The notes under the pieces were generated by a model. The model did not search any database. It was not told the origin of the DNA and saw only the letters and a program-made list of their open reading frames with translations. From positions 248,001-312,000 of the forward strand of contig CBDBFH010000029.1 of the NCBI GenBank assembly GCA_965204775.1: a DNA stretch of 64,000 nt, in the 5' to 3' direction. Shown here in pieces: positions 30,351-38,696 of this stretch; the first letter of the stretch is position 1, and the number at the start of each line of letters is the position of its first letter. The DNA is from CBDBFH01 sp965204775 (GTDB taxonomy: Bacteria > Pseudomonadota > Alphaproteobacteria > JAPOUT01 > G958296285). The position numbers and the translations under genes are program-made.

Positions 30351-31285
30351 CGGCGCAGAACGGCCACGGCGTCCGGCGGATCGCGGTTGCTCCCGGCGAA
30401 GAGGCCATGCGGCTCGACCGCTGGCTCAGGCTTCATGTTCCCGGCCTGACGCAGGGGCGCATCGAAAAACTTCTGCGCACCGGATGGATCCGCCTTGACG
30501 GCAAGCGGGTCAAGGCCGGACACCGCCTTGCCGCCGGACAGATTATCCGGCTTCCGCCTCTCACCGCGCCCCCGCCGCGCCCGCGCCCTGCGCCCCGCAT
30601 CGCCGGGGCCGAGGCGCAACGGTTGCGCGCCCGCGTTCTGCACCGCGACGCCGGTTTGATCGCGCTCGACAAACCGCCGGGTCTGGCGGTGCAGGGCGGC
30701 AGCCGCCTCGTCCGCCATCTCGACGCCATGCTCGACGCCCTGCGCTTCGGCGCACAGGAGCGGCCCCGCCTCGTCCACCGCCTCGACAAGGAGACCAGCG
30801 GCGTCCTGCTTCTGGCCCGGACGCGGAGCGCGGCGGTCAAACTGGCCGAGAGTTTTCGCAAAGGGCGGGCGCTCAAACTCTATTGGGGCCTGACGCTGGG
30901 GGTTCCCTCTCCGGCCAAAGGCGAGGTCATCCTCCCCATTGCCCGCAAGGCGGGCGAGACGGGGGCCGCCAGAGCGGCCCGCACGTCCTATCAAACGCTC
31001 GCCCGCGCCGGACGGCGCTTTGCTCTGGTGGCGTTTCAGCCTGCGACGGGCCGCACCCATCAGATTCGAATCCATGCGGCGCAGGCGGGCGCGCCGCTGC
31101 TGGGCGACAGGAAATATGGCGGCCCTGCCGCCGCCGCGATCCCTGAGGGATTCGGCAGGGGCCTGCATCTTTATGCCCGGAGCCTTGAAATCCCCCATCC
31201 GGAGACGGGCCGCCCCTTCCGGATTCTCGCGCCGCTCCCGCCCCATATGGAAACCAGCTGCCGCTTTTTGGACTTTCAGATATAA
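30311..31285 (+). CDS. RluA-family 23S rRNA/tRNA pseudouridine synthase
   Basis: 324 residues if the GTG at 30311 is used, overlapping rarA by 40 bases. An ATG at 30407 (MRLDRWLRLHVPGL) is the other candidate, but conserved-looking sequence (VRRIAVAPGEEAMRLDRWL) argues for an upstream start. An S4-like RNA-binding domain (RIEKLLRTGWIRLDGKRVK) precedes the catalytic domain with RLVHRLDKETSGVLLLARTR (catalytic Asp159) and ATGRTHQIRIHAAQAGAPLL, the RluC/RluD pattern. Which uridine it modifies cannot be settled here. Confidence 0.92.
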   Translation: MGSTAQSPGEGQIAAQNGHGVRRIAVAPGEEAMRLDRWLRLHVPGLTQGRIEKLLRTGWIRLDGKRVKAGHRLAAGQIIRLPPLTAPPPRPRPAPRIAGAEAQRLRARVLHRDAGLIALDKPPGLAVQGGSRLVRHLDAMLDALRFGAQERPRLVHRLDKETSGVLLLARTRSAAVKLAESFRKGRALKLYWGLTLGVPSPAKGEVILPIARKAGETGAARAARTSYQTLARAGRRFALVAFQPATGRTHQIRIHAAQAGAPLLGDRKYGGPAAAAIPEGFGRGLHLYARSLEIPHPETGRPFRILAPLPPHMETSCRFLDFQI

Positions 31286-31294
31286 ATCGGCTTT

Positions 31295-34162
31295 ATGAAG
31301 CCGCACTTTGCCGATCTGCTGCCCTCGCCCGCCTTTGCGGAAAGCGGCAGCCGCCTTGCCCGCGAGAGAGTCGCGGCGCTCATGTCTCCGCCGCATGAGG
31401 CCCACGCGCTTCTGGCGCGCCCCGAAGTGGGCGCATTGCTGCGCCATGTGTTCGCGCATTCCGATTATCTCGCCCGCCTTGCCGAAATGCACCGGCCCGC
31501 GCTCCTCCGGATTCTCGAAGCGCCTCCGGCAGACAGCCTCGCCGCCTTCTGCGCCGATGCGCGCGAGGCCGGCGAGGCCCCGGACCGGCAGACCGCCATG
31601 CGCCTCCTGCGCCGGGCGCGGGCGCAGGCGGCGCTTTTCATCGCGCTGGCCGATACCGGCGGCGTCTGGACGCTGGAAGAGGCCATGCGCGGCCTCTCCG
31701 ATTTCGCAGACGCGGCAATCGACTCTGCTGTGCGCTTCCTGCTGCGCGAGATGCTTGGGCGGGAGCCGGAAGAGTCGGGGCTTGCCGTCATCGCGCTGGG
31801 GAAATTGGGCGCGCGCGAACTCAATTACTCGAGCGACGTCGATCTTGCGTTTTTTTATGATCCCCGGAGCCTGCCCGGCGAAAAGGCCGGGGAGGTCTTT
31901 CCCGGACTGGCCCGCAATCTCGCCCGGATGCTGGAGGAGCGCACTGCCGACGGCCACGCCTTCCGGGTCGATTTGCGCCTGCGCCCCGATCCGGGCGCAA
32001 CCGCGGCGGCGGTCTCGCTTGAGGCCGCCGCCGACTATTACCAGACTCTCGGCCAGAACTGGGAGCGCGCCGCCTTTATCCGCGCCCGTCCGGTCGGCGG
32101 CGACCTCGCCGCCGGGCGCAGCTTCCTCGACCGCCTCGCCCCCTTCATCTGGCGCAAATATCTCGACTTCGCCGTCATCGAAGACATGCACGCCATGCAG
32201 CGCCAGATGCATGGCGGGCGCGCGGCGCAACTGGAGGGCTGCGACATCAAGCGCTCCTCCGGCGGAATCCGCGAGATTGAATTTTTCATCCAGACCCAGC
32301 AGATGATTCTGGGCGGGCGCGACCCCGCCCTGCGCGGGGCCGGTACCGGTGCGATGCTGGAGCGGCTGGCGGAGAAGAACTGGATCTCCCGCCGCGCCGC
32401 CAAAGACATGCATGAAGCCTATCGCTTTCTGCGGCGGGTCGAGCATCGCCTGCAGATGGCCGCCGATGAGCAGACCCATCGCCTGCCGAAAAGCGCGAAG
32501 GGCTTTGAGCGTCTCGCCCGCTTCATGAATTATCGCGCGGCGCAGCCTTTCCGGGATGATCTGGCCGGTCATCTGGCGGCGGTGCGGTCGCATTCTGCGC
32601 AGCTGTTTGCCGCCCGGCCTTCGCTGAGCGGCGAGCGGGGCAGCCTCGTCTTCACCGGCGGCGAGGACGATCCGGAAACGCTGGAGACGCTGGCGGCGAT
32701 GGGCTTCGGCGATCCGTCCGCCGTTGCCCGCGCCGTGCGCGGCTGGCACACCGGACGCCTGCCCGCCACCCGCGAAACCCGCGCCCGCCAATTGCTGACC
32801 GCCCTGATGCCCGATCTGCTCGCGGCGCTCTCCCGCGCCCCTCATCCGGGGGAGGCGTTTGCTCATTTTGACCGCTTCCTTGCCGGGCTTTCCGCCGGGG
32901 TGCAATTCTTTTCGCTGCTGCGGGCCAATCCGCCTCTGCTCGATCTGATCGCGCTGGTTTGCGGCGCGGCCCCGCGGCTGGCGCGCAATCTGGCGTCAAC
33001 CCCGCGCCTGCTTGAGGCCATGCTCGTCCGCCAGGACCCGCCCGGCGAAAAGGAATTGCGCGCCGGTCTCGACGCCGCCCTCGCCCGCGCCGCCGATGAG
33101 GAAGCCCGCCTCGACGCCGCGCGCCTGCAGGCGCGCGAGCGCCGCTTTCAGATCGGCATCGGCCTGTTGCGCGGCGAGATTGACGCCCGGCAGGCGGGCC
33201 GCACGCTTTCGGCCTGCGCGCAGGCCGTGATCGGCGCGCTCCACGACCGCCTCGCCCGCGACTTCGCCCGCGTGCATGGCCGGATCAAAGGCGGCGCGTG
33301 GGGCCTCGTCGCGCTCGGAAAACTGGGCGGCGAAGAAATGCGCTTCACCTCCGATCTCGACCTGATCGCCCTCTACGATATGCCCGATCATCAGGCCGCC
33401 TCGACCGGGGCCGAGCCGCTCGCCGCGCCGCTCTATTATGGGCGCTTCACCCAGAAATTCATCCATGCCCTCTCGGTTCCGACCGCCGAGGGCAGCCTCT
33501 ACCAGATCGATATGCGCCTGCGTCCGTCGGGCCGGGCCGGGCCGGTCGCGGTCTCCTGCGAGGGCTTCGCCGACTATCAACGCAACAAGGCCTGGGTCTG
33601 GGAGCATATGGCGCTGACCCGCGCGCGGGTCGTCTGCGGCGGGGCGGCGATCCGGCGGCGCATGGCCGGGATTATCGCCGGTATTCTGCGTCTGCCCCGC
33701 GATCCCGAAGAGGTCCGCCAAGGGGTGCGCAGCCTTCATGCCCGCATCCGGGCCGAGAGGCCGAACCCCTCGCCCTGGAACCTCGCCGACATGCCCGGCG
33801 GCATGCGCGAGGCCGAATTCATCTGCCAGTATCTGCAATTGATTCATGGCCGGGAGCATCCCGGCATTCTCTCGCCGCATATGGAGGAGGCGTTTGCCGG
33901 CATGGCGCGGGCCGGCCTGTTGCCGGAGCGCGATATGCGCGTGCTGACCGGGGCGCTTGACCTGTATCGCATGTTGGGAATGGGAATGAGCCTGTGCATC
34001 GAAGGCGCGTTTGAGCCGGAGAAGGCCCCCCGGAGTCTGCGCGCGCTTCTGGCCCGGCTGGCGGGGGCCGGGGATTTTTCCAGAGTCGAGGCGCGCGTGG
34101 CGGCGGCGCGGAAAAAAGTTTCCGGCCTGTTCGAGGCCCTGATCGGGGAATCCGCCGCTTGA
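31295..34162 (+). CDS. glnE: Bifunctional glutamine synthetase adenylyltransferase/deadenylylase
   Basis: 955 residues with the two nucleotidyltransferase domains of GlnE: the N-terminal deadenylylase ALGKLGARELNYSSDVDLAF (residues ~168-187) and the C-terminal adenylylase ALGKLGGEEMRFTSDLDLIA, each with the catalytic G-x-S/T-D-x-D array. GGIREIEFFIQTQQMILGGR and GGMREAEFICQYLQLIHGRE follow the two domains. It attaches or removes AMP on GlnA under control of the P-II protein. The target GlnA in this window keeps the modified Tyr, so the regulatory circuit looks complete. Confidence 0.97.
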   Translation: MKPHFADLLPSPAFAESGSRLARERVAALMSPPHEAHALLARPEVGALLRHVFAHSDYLARLAEMHRPALLRILEAPPADSLAAFCADAREAGEAPDRQTAMRLLRRARAQAALFIALADTGGVWTLEEAMRGLSDFADAAIDSAVRFLLREMLGREPEESGLAVIALGKLGARELNYSSDVDLAFFYDPRSLPGEKAGEVFPGLARNLARMLEERTADGHAFRVDLRLRPDPGATAAAVSLEAAADYYQTLGQNWERAAFIRARPVGGDLAAGRSFLDRLAPFIWRKYLDFAVIEDMHAMQRQMHGGRAAQLEGCDIKRSSGGIREIEFFIQTQQMILGGRDPALRGAGTGAMLERLAEKNWISRRAAKDMHEAYRFLRRVEHRLQMAADEQTHRLPKSAKGFERLARFMNYRAAQPFRDDLAGHLAAVRSHSAQLFAARPSLSGERGSLVFTGGEDDPETLETLAAMGFGDPSAVARAVRGWHTGRLPATRETRARQLLTALMPDLLAALSRAPHPGEAFAHFDRFLAGLSAGVQFFSLLRANPPLLDLIALVCGAAPRLARNLASTPRLLEAMLVRQDPPGEKELRAGLDAALARAADEEARLDAARLQARERRFQIGIGLLRGEIDARQAGRTLSACAQAVIGALHDRLARDFARVHGRIKGGAWGLVALGKLGGEEMRFTSDLDLIALYDMPDHQAASTGAEPLAAPLYYGRFTQKFIHALSVPTAEGSLYQIDMRLRPSGRAGPVAVSCEGFADYQRNKAWVWEHMALTRARVVCGGAAIRRRMAGIIAGILRLPRDPEEVRQGVRSLHARIRAERPNPSPWNLADMPGGMREAEFICQYLQLIHGREHPGILSPHMEEAFAGMARAGLLPERDMRVLTGALDLYRMLGMGMSLCIEGAFEPEKAPRSLRALLARLAGAGDFSRVEARVAAARKKVSGLFEALIGESAA

Positions 34163-34253
34163 CCGGCGCAGATTCGTCTTTTTTGCGACGGATCGGCGTC
34201 TGGGCCTCGTTATACGTTTGAGGCCCCAAGGGGCAGGTCCAAAGGGGACACAG

Positions 34254-34895
34254 ATGTTGCAAAGCCGTTCCGGCCTGGAAGAGGAGGCACTGATGAGGCG
34301 CATTGCGCGAGGCGATCCGGCGGCCTGCCGGGAGGCGGTGAATATCTATCTGGCCGGGGTGAGTGGCTTTGCCCGGCGGATGCTGTCCGATGCCGCCGAG
34401 GCGGAAGATGTCGCGCAGGAAGTTTTTCTGCGTCTGTGGCGGGCGGCTCCGGGATGGCGGAGGACAGGCGGAGGCTTGACTCCGTGGGTTTTCCGGGTGG
34501 CGCGCAATCTGTGTCTGGACCGGCTGCGTCACAGGGTGGCGCACCCCCCGGCGCCGTCCGGTGACGCCGCTGCGTCTGACGCCGCTCTGCCTGATCCGGG
34601 TCCTGATCCCGAACGCCTCGCCCAGGGGCGCGAGGCAGGCCGCGCCCTGGAGGCGGCGCTGGCCCGTCTGCCCGAACGGCAAAGAACGGCATTGCTGATG
34701 GATGTTCAGCAGGGACTGCCTCACAGCGAGATCGCCGGGGTGCTGGAGATCAGCGCGGAGGCGGTCTCTTCGCTGATCGCCCGCGCCCGCCGCCGGTTGC
34801 GCGGCGAGCTCACTCCGTTTTTGAGCGGAAGCGCCCGGGAGCGGGAACGCTCCCGGCCTGAATCTCCGGCGCGCTTTGCCGCGCTTCCGATTTAA
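34254..34895 (+). CDS. ECF-type RNA polymerase sigma factor
   Basis: 213 residues from the ATG at 34254 (AAGGGGACA upstream). The sigma-2 region shows FARRMLSDAAEAEDVAQEVF and LRLWR, then TPWVFRVARNLCLDRLR. The sigma-4 helix-turn-helix shows LPERQRTALLMDVQQGLPHS and EIAGVLEISAEAVSSLIARA. It heads a four-gene cassette with an anti-sigma-like protein, a small exported protein and a CnrX-like periplasmic sensor, a layout that suggests envelope- or metal-responsive gene control. Confidence 0.93.
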   Translation: MLQSRSGLEEEALMRRIARGDPAACREAVNIYLAGVSGFARRMLSDAAEAEDVAQEVFLRLWRAAPGWRRTGGGLTPWVFRVARNLCLDRLRHRVAHPPAPSGDAAASDAALPDPGPDPERLAQGREAGRALEAALARLPERQRTALLMDVQQGLPHSEIAGVLEISAEAVSSLIARARRRLRGELTPFLSGSARERERSRPESPARFAALPI

Positions 34896-34911
34896 CAGCG
34901 AGGACGGGAAG

Positions 34912-35337
34912 ATGGATTTCGAGCGTTTTTCTTTTCTGCTTGATGCACATGGGGCGGATGAAAGCCGTTGGCCCTCCGGCGAGCGGGCGGCCATGCGGCA
35001 TTTGATTGCGTCGAGCGCGCAGGCGCAGGCGCGGCTTGCCGCGTTGCGCGCTCTGGACCGCCTGCTGGCCCGGGAAACGGCGCTGGAAGCTCCGCCGCCT
35101 GCGCTGGCGAAAAAGATTCTGGCCCATGCGCCGGAGGCGAATCTGTCCCCCCGCGCCGTGGTTTCGCTGCGCCATGCCGCGCAGGGCGCGGCGTTGGCGG
35201 CCTCGCTGTTGCTGGGGATTCTCGCCGGGGCGACAGGCTTCCTGGGCGGCGCGCCTGCGCAGGAAGCCGAAATCATCGCCACTCTTTTTCCGCTTGATCC
35301 GGGCGGGATCGAGCGGCAACTCCCCGCCAATTTCTAA
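34912..35337 (+). CDS. Predicted single-pass anti-sigma factor
   Basis: 141 residues (MDFERFSFLLDAHGADESRW). A cytosolic helical N-terminal half is followed by one membrane helix near residues 90-113 (GAALAASLLLGILAGATGFL) and a short periplasmic tail. It starts 16 bases after the sigma factor gene. Size, topology and position are those of an anti-sigma factor, as with CnrY-like partners; no zinc-finger ZAS motif is seen. Confidence 0.7.
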   Translation: MDFERFSFLLDAHGADESRWPSGERAAMRHLIASSAQAQARLAALRALDRLLARETALEAPPPALAKKILAHAPEANLSPRAVVSLRHAAQGAALAASLLLGILAGATGFLGGAPAQEAEIIATLFPLDPGGIERQLPANF

Positions 35338-35362
35338 CCCCCTGAAAGAGGAGATCCAACTG

Positions 35363-35623
35363 ATGAAACCTGATGCACCAAATTGCACCCGATCCAGCCG
35401 GGGTCATCGCCTTGGCTCGCTGGCGATTGTCGCGCTGGGGGCGTCGCTGTATGCCGCCGCCGCCTTCGCCGGGAGCGTCGAGATGGTTGCTGCGCCCGCG
35501 CCGAATATCGAAGCCGGGCTTGAGAGCGCCGCATTGGTTTGCGCCGAACGGCAGGAGGCGTTTCGCAGCGAACTGGCCGCCTCTCTCACCGAGAGCGTCG
35601 CTGCGCCTTTCGGCATCTTCTAA
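35363..35623 (+). CDS. Small exported protein of unknown function
   Basis: 86 residues from the ATG at 35363 behind GAGGAGA. It has a cleavable-looking signal (LGSLAIVALGASLYAAAAFA, AFA-G cleavage) and a short mature part with one Cys (SAALVCAERQEAFRSELAAS). It sits between the anti-sigma and sensor genes with tight spacing. No family was recognised; a periplasmic partner of the sensor is possible. Confidence 0.6.
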   Translation: MKPDAPNCTRSSRGHRLGSLAIVALGASLYAAAAFAGSVEMVAAPAPNIEAGLESAALVCAERQEAFRSELAASLTESVAAPFGIF

Positions 35624-35653
35624 TCCTTCAACCTTTTATCGGGAGACAGAGTT

Positions 35654-36214
35654 ATGAGCACATCGGACACCCCTCCTGCAGGCCGGCGCAATTGGAGGCG
35701 CTGGCTTGGGCCGGCGCTGGTTGTTTCGCTGGCGTTGAATCTTTTTATGGGCGGCGCACTGGCTGCCGGCGCGGGCTGGCATCGGGATCACGGCGGCTGG
35801 CTGGGCGGCGGCGGCCATGCGTTGCGGAAGGTCTACCGGGCGCTGCCCGACGAGGCGCGGGATCAACTGCGCGAGGCCTGGCGGGCCGAGCGCCGGAATA
35901 TGCGCCGGGAGCGGGCGCAGTTCCGGGATTCGATGCGCGCGGGACTTCAGGAGCTGAGCGCGGCGTTGCAGGAGGATCGCTTTGATCCGTCTCGCGTTGA
36001 GAAGATCGCCGAGGATATTCGGCGTCTGGCGGTTCGGCAAAGCGAGCGCGTGATGAGGCGCTCCAGCCGGAAGATCGGCGAGGTTCTGGGCGGCTTGAGC
36101 GTGGAGGATCGCCGCGAGATTGCCGAGGAGCTGGACGAGGAGATCGAGGAGATGCGGGAGCGCGCCGAACAGCGGCGCGAGCGCATGCGGGAGCGGGAGC
36201 GCAGGCGCGAATAG
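35654..36214 (+). CDS. Periplasmic heavy-metal sensor (CnrX/CpxP-like) protein
   Basis: 186 residues. An N-terminal membrane anchor (LGPALVVSLALNLFMGGALA) precedes a His/Gly-rich patch (GAGWHRDHGGWLGGGGHALR) and a long charged helical hairpin (LREAWRAERRNMRRERAQFR; KIGEVLGGLSVEDRREIAEE). This is the pattern of the Metal_resist/CpxP-like sensors that in the CnrYXH system release a sigma factor on binding metal. The extreme Arg/Glu content of the C-terminus (MRERERRRE) is unusual. The stimulus is inferred from fold and neighbours only. Confidence 0.7.
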   Translation: MSTSDTPPAGRRNWRRWLGPALVVSLALNLFMGGALAAGAGWHRDHGGWLGGGGHALRKVYRALPDEARDQLREAWRAERRNMRRERAQFRDSMRAGLQELSAALQEDRFDPSRVEKIAEDIRRLAVRQSERVMRRSSRKIGEVLGGLSVEDRREIAEELDEEIEEMRERAEQRRERMRERERRRE

Positions 36215-36312
36215 TTCGGCGTGAATCCGGGGGAGGGCCGGGTTGCTTTGCTATCCGCGCTCTCCTGCCTGGGAGGCTTTGCGCCTCTTGCCTTACGGGC
36301 CGTTTTCGGGGA

Positions 36313-36337
36313 CAATCCCTCCCGCAAGGGAGGATTG
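36313..36337 (+). promoter_or_regulatory. GNRA-loop hairpin covering the ribosome binding site of the next gene
   Basis: CCTCCC (36318-36323) pairs with GGGAGG (36328-36333) across a GCAA tetraloop. Beyond a bulged C, CAAT pairs with ATTG. The paired GGGAGG is the Shine-Dalgarno of the acyl-CoA dehydrogenase that starts at 36341, so the hairpin could limit its translation. Confidence 0.45.
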
Positions 36338-36340
36338 CCC

Positions 36341-37453
36341 ATGAATTTCGACTTCTCCGACGAGCAGAAAATGCTCCAGGAACAGGTGCGCAAATATCTC
36401 GCCGACGCCTGCCCAACCTCAAGGGTGCGCGAAGTCTTTGAGGGCGGGGAAACCCACGCCCCCGAAATATGGAGCGGCCTCGCCAAACTGGGCTGCATGG
36501 GCGCGGCGATCCCGGAAAAACATGGCGGCCTCGGTCTCGGCACGCTGGAGCTTTGCGTCATCGCGGAAGAGCTGGGCCGCGCCCTCGCTCCGGCTCCCTT
36601 TTCCTCCAGCATCTGCCTTGCCGCCGAGGCCATTAAACTGGGCGGCAGCGAAGAGACCCAAAACGCCTGGCTGCCCAAACTGGCCTCCGGCGAAACCATC
36701 GGCGCGCTCGCCCTGGCCGAAGGCCCGCACGCCGCCGTCCCCAAACTCATCAAGACCCGCCTGGAGGGCGGAAAACTCCACGGACAAAAATGGCCTGTCG
36801 CCGACGGCATGTGCGCGCATATCGCCATCGCCGCCGCCCGCGACAAGTCCAAACTCATTCTGGGCATCGTCGATCTCACCGGCCCCGGCGTCAGCCGCGA
36901 GGCGGTCGAAACCATAGACCCCTCGCGCGGTCATGCCGATATCCGCTTCGCCGGCGCGCCCTTCACCCCTCTGGAGGGCGAGAAAGGCGGCGAGGAGCTG
37001 CTCGGCCACCTTCTCGACCGCGCCGCCGTCCTGACGGCCTTCGAGCAGATCGGCGGGGCCGAAGCCGCCCTCGACATGGCCTGCGACTACGCCCGGCAAC
37101 GATACGCCTTCGGACGCCAGATCGGCTCCTTCCAGGCCATCAAGCACAAACTCGCCGACGCCTATATCAAAAACCAGCTCGCCCGCGCCAACGCCTATTA
37201 CGCCGCCATGACCCTCGCCGAGGATGGGGCGGACCTCCCCGCCGCCGCGGCTTCCGCCAGAGTCAGCGCCACGGAAGCCTTCACCTACGCCGCGCAGGAA
37301 AACGTCCAGACGCATGGCGGGATCGGCTTCACCTGGGAGTCCGACTGCCAGTTCTTCTATCGCCGGGCGCGGCTGCTCGCGTTGTCGCTGGGCGCGCCCC
37401 TGCGCTGGCGCGAGCGGCTGGTGCGCGCCCTTGAAATCCGCAACGCTCCCTGA
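36341..37453 (+). CDS. Acyl-CoA dehydrogenase family protein
   Basis: 370 residues starting MNFDFSDEQKMLQEQVRKYL. It shows the N-terminal helical domain, FAD/acyl-CoA strands with GAAIPEKHGGLGLGTLELCV, and the C-terminal helices YARQRYAFGRQIGSFQAIKH and QTHGGIGFTWESDCQFFYRR. It is followed after 16 bases by a second acyl-CoA dehydrogenase. Such pairs often form heteromeric enzymes acting on steroid or branched side-chain CoA esters, so the two may be subunits of one enzyme. Confidence 0.93.
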   Translation: MNFDFSDEQKMLQEQVRKYLADACPTSRVREVFEGGETHAPEIWSGLAKLGCMGAAIPEKHGGLGLGTLELCVIAEELGRALAPAPFSSSICLAAEAIKLGGSEETQNAWLPKLASGETIGALALAEGPHAAVPKLIKTRLEGGKLHGQKWPVADGMCAHIAIAAARDKSKLILGIVDLTGPGVSREAVETIDPSRGHADIRFAGAPFTPLEGEKGGEELLGHLLDRAAVLTAFEQIGGAEAALDMACDYARQRYAFGRQIGSFQAIKHKLADAYIKNQLARANAYYAAMTLAEDGADLPAAAASARVSATEAFTYAAQENVQTHGGIGFTWESDCQFFYRRARLLALSLGAPLRWRERLVRALEIRNAP

Positions 37454-37469
37454 CCTGAGGAGACCGATC

Positions 37470-38696
37470 ATGGACCTGAACGACACCCCCGAAGAAGCCG
37501 CCTTCCGCGCCGAAGCGCGCGCCTGGCTCGGAAAAAACGCCACCCGCAAATCCTCCCCCAAAGAACGCTGGGGCGGATACCCGGAAGACGAGGGCCTCGC
37601 CCTCGCCCGCGAATGGCAGGCCAAAAAAGCCGAAGCCCGCTACGCCGTCATCACCTGGCCGGAAGAATATGGCGGACGCGGCGGCAGCTCGATCCAGTCG
37701 ATCATCTACCAGCAGGAGGAGGCGAATTATCTGGTGCCCTTCGGCTTTTTCGAGATCGGGCTGGGCATGTGCGTGCCGACGGTGATGGCCTGGGCCTCCA
37801 AAGATCATATCCGGCGCTATGTTCCGCCCGCCGTCCGGGGGGAGGAAGTCTGGTGCCAGCTCTTCTCCGAACCCGCCGCCGGCTCGGACCTCGCCGGAAT
37901 CCGGACCCGCGCCGTCAAAGACGGCGGCGACTGGATCGTCAACGGCCAGAAGGTCTGGACCTCCGGCGCGCATTTCTCCGACTACGGCGTGCTCGTCACC
38001 CGCTCCGATCCCTCTCAGCCCAAGCACAAGGGGCTGACCTACTTCTTCCTCGACATGAAATCTCCCGGCATTGAAGTCCGTCCGATCAAGCAGATGTCGG
38101 GGGGCAGCAATTTCAACGAGGTCTTCTTCAACGACGTCCGGATCCCCGACAGTCAAAGGCTGGGCGAAGTCGGCGAGGGGTGGAAGGTCTCGCTGACCAC
38201 CCTGATGAATGAGCGTCTGGCGGTCGGCATGGCCGGCGGCGGCAGCTGGCGCGACCTGCTCGACCTCGCCCGCAGCACCGAAATGGAAGGCGGTTCCGCT
38301 CTCGACAATGATCTGGTCCGGGCCAAAATCGCCGACTGGCACACCCAGGCTCAGGGCCTGAAATATACCCGCTACCGAACCCTGACCGCCCTGTCCCGCG
38401 GACAGACGCCGGGGCCGGAGAATTCCATCATCAAAGTCGTCTCCGCCGCGATGATGCAGGAGCTGGGGGCCTTCGCCACCGAGGTCGAGGATATGGGCGG
38501 CATCATGAGCGATCCCGCTCAGGCTCCGGATCGGGGGCAGTTTCAGGCGCAGTGGATCGGCGCGGCGGGCTTCCGGATCGCCGGGGGCACCGACGAGATT
38601 TTGCGCAACATCATTGCCGAGCGCGTTCTCAACCTGCCGCCCGACATTCGGGTCGATAAAAAGCTGCCCTTCGCGGAGTTGCCGAAGGGCAAGTGA
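37470..38696 (+). CDS. Acyl-CoA dehydrogenase family protein
   Basis: 408 residues (MDLNDTPEEAAFRAEARAWL). Family motifs: ITWPEEYGGRGGSSIQSIIY, QLFSEPAAGSDLAGIRTRAV (FAD-binding), DWIVNGQKVWTSGAHFSDYG and FRIAGGTDEILRNIIAERVL (C-terminal signature with the GGT-x-E-I-x-R loop). Its stop overlaps the anmK start by 4 bases, so all three genes are probably one transcript. Confidence 0.95.
   Translation: MDLNDTPEEAAFRAEARAWLGKNATRKSSPKERWGGYPEDEGLALAREWQAKKAEARYAVITWPEEYGGRGGSSIQSIIYQQEEANYLVPFGFFEIGLGMCVPTVMAWASKDHIRRYVPPAVRGEEVWCQLFSEPAAGSDLAGIRTRAVKDGGDWIVNGQKVWTSGAHFSDYGVLVTRSDPSQPKHKGLTYFFLDMKSPGIEVRPIKQMSGGSNFNEVFFNDVRIPDSQRLGEVGEGWKVSLTTLMNERLAVGMAGGGSWRDLLDLARSTEMEGGSALDNDLVRAKIADWHTQAQGLKYTRYRTLTALSRGQTPGPENSIIKVVSAAMMQELGAFATEVEDMGGIMSDPAQAPDRGQFQAQWIGAAGFRIAGGTDEILRNIIAERVLNLPPDIRVDKKLPFAELPKGK

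Noticed and set aside
30317..32905. An 862-codon antisense frame across the pseudouridine synthase and glnE genes
   Set aside because: It spans two unrelated, well-conserved genes on the other strand and shows only the basic low-complexity composition of a shadow frame.
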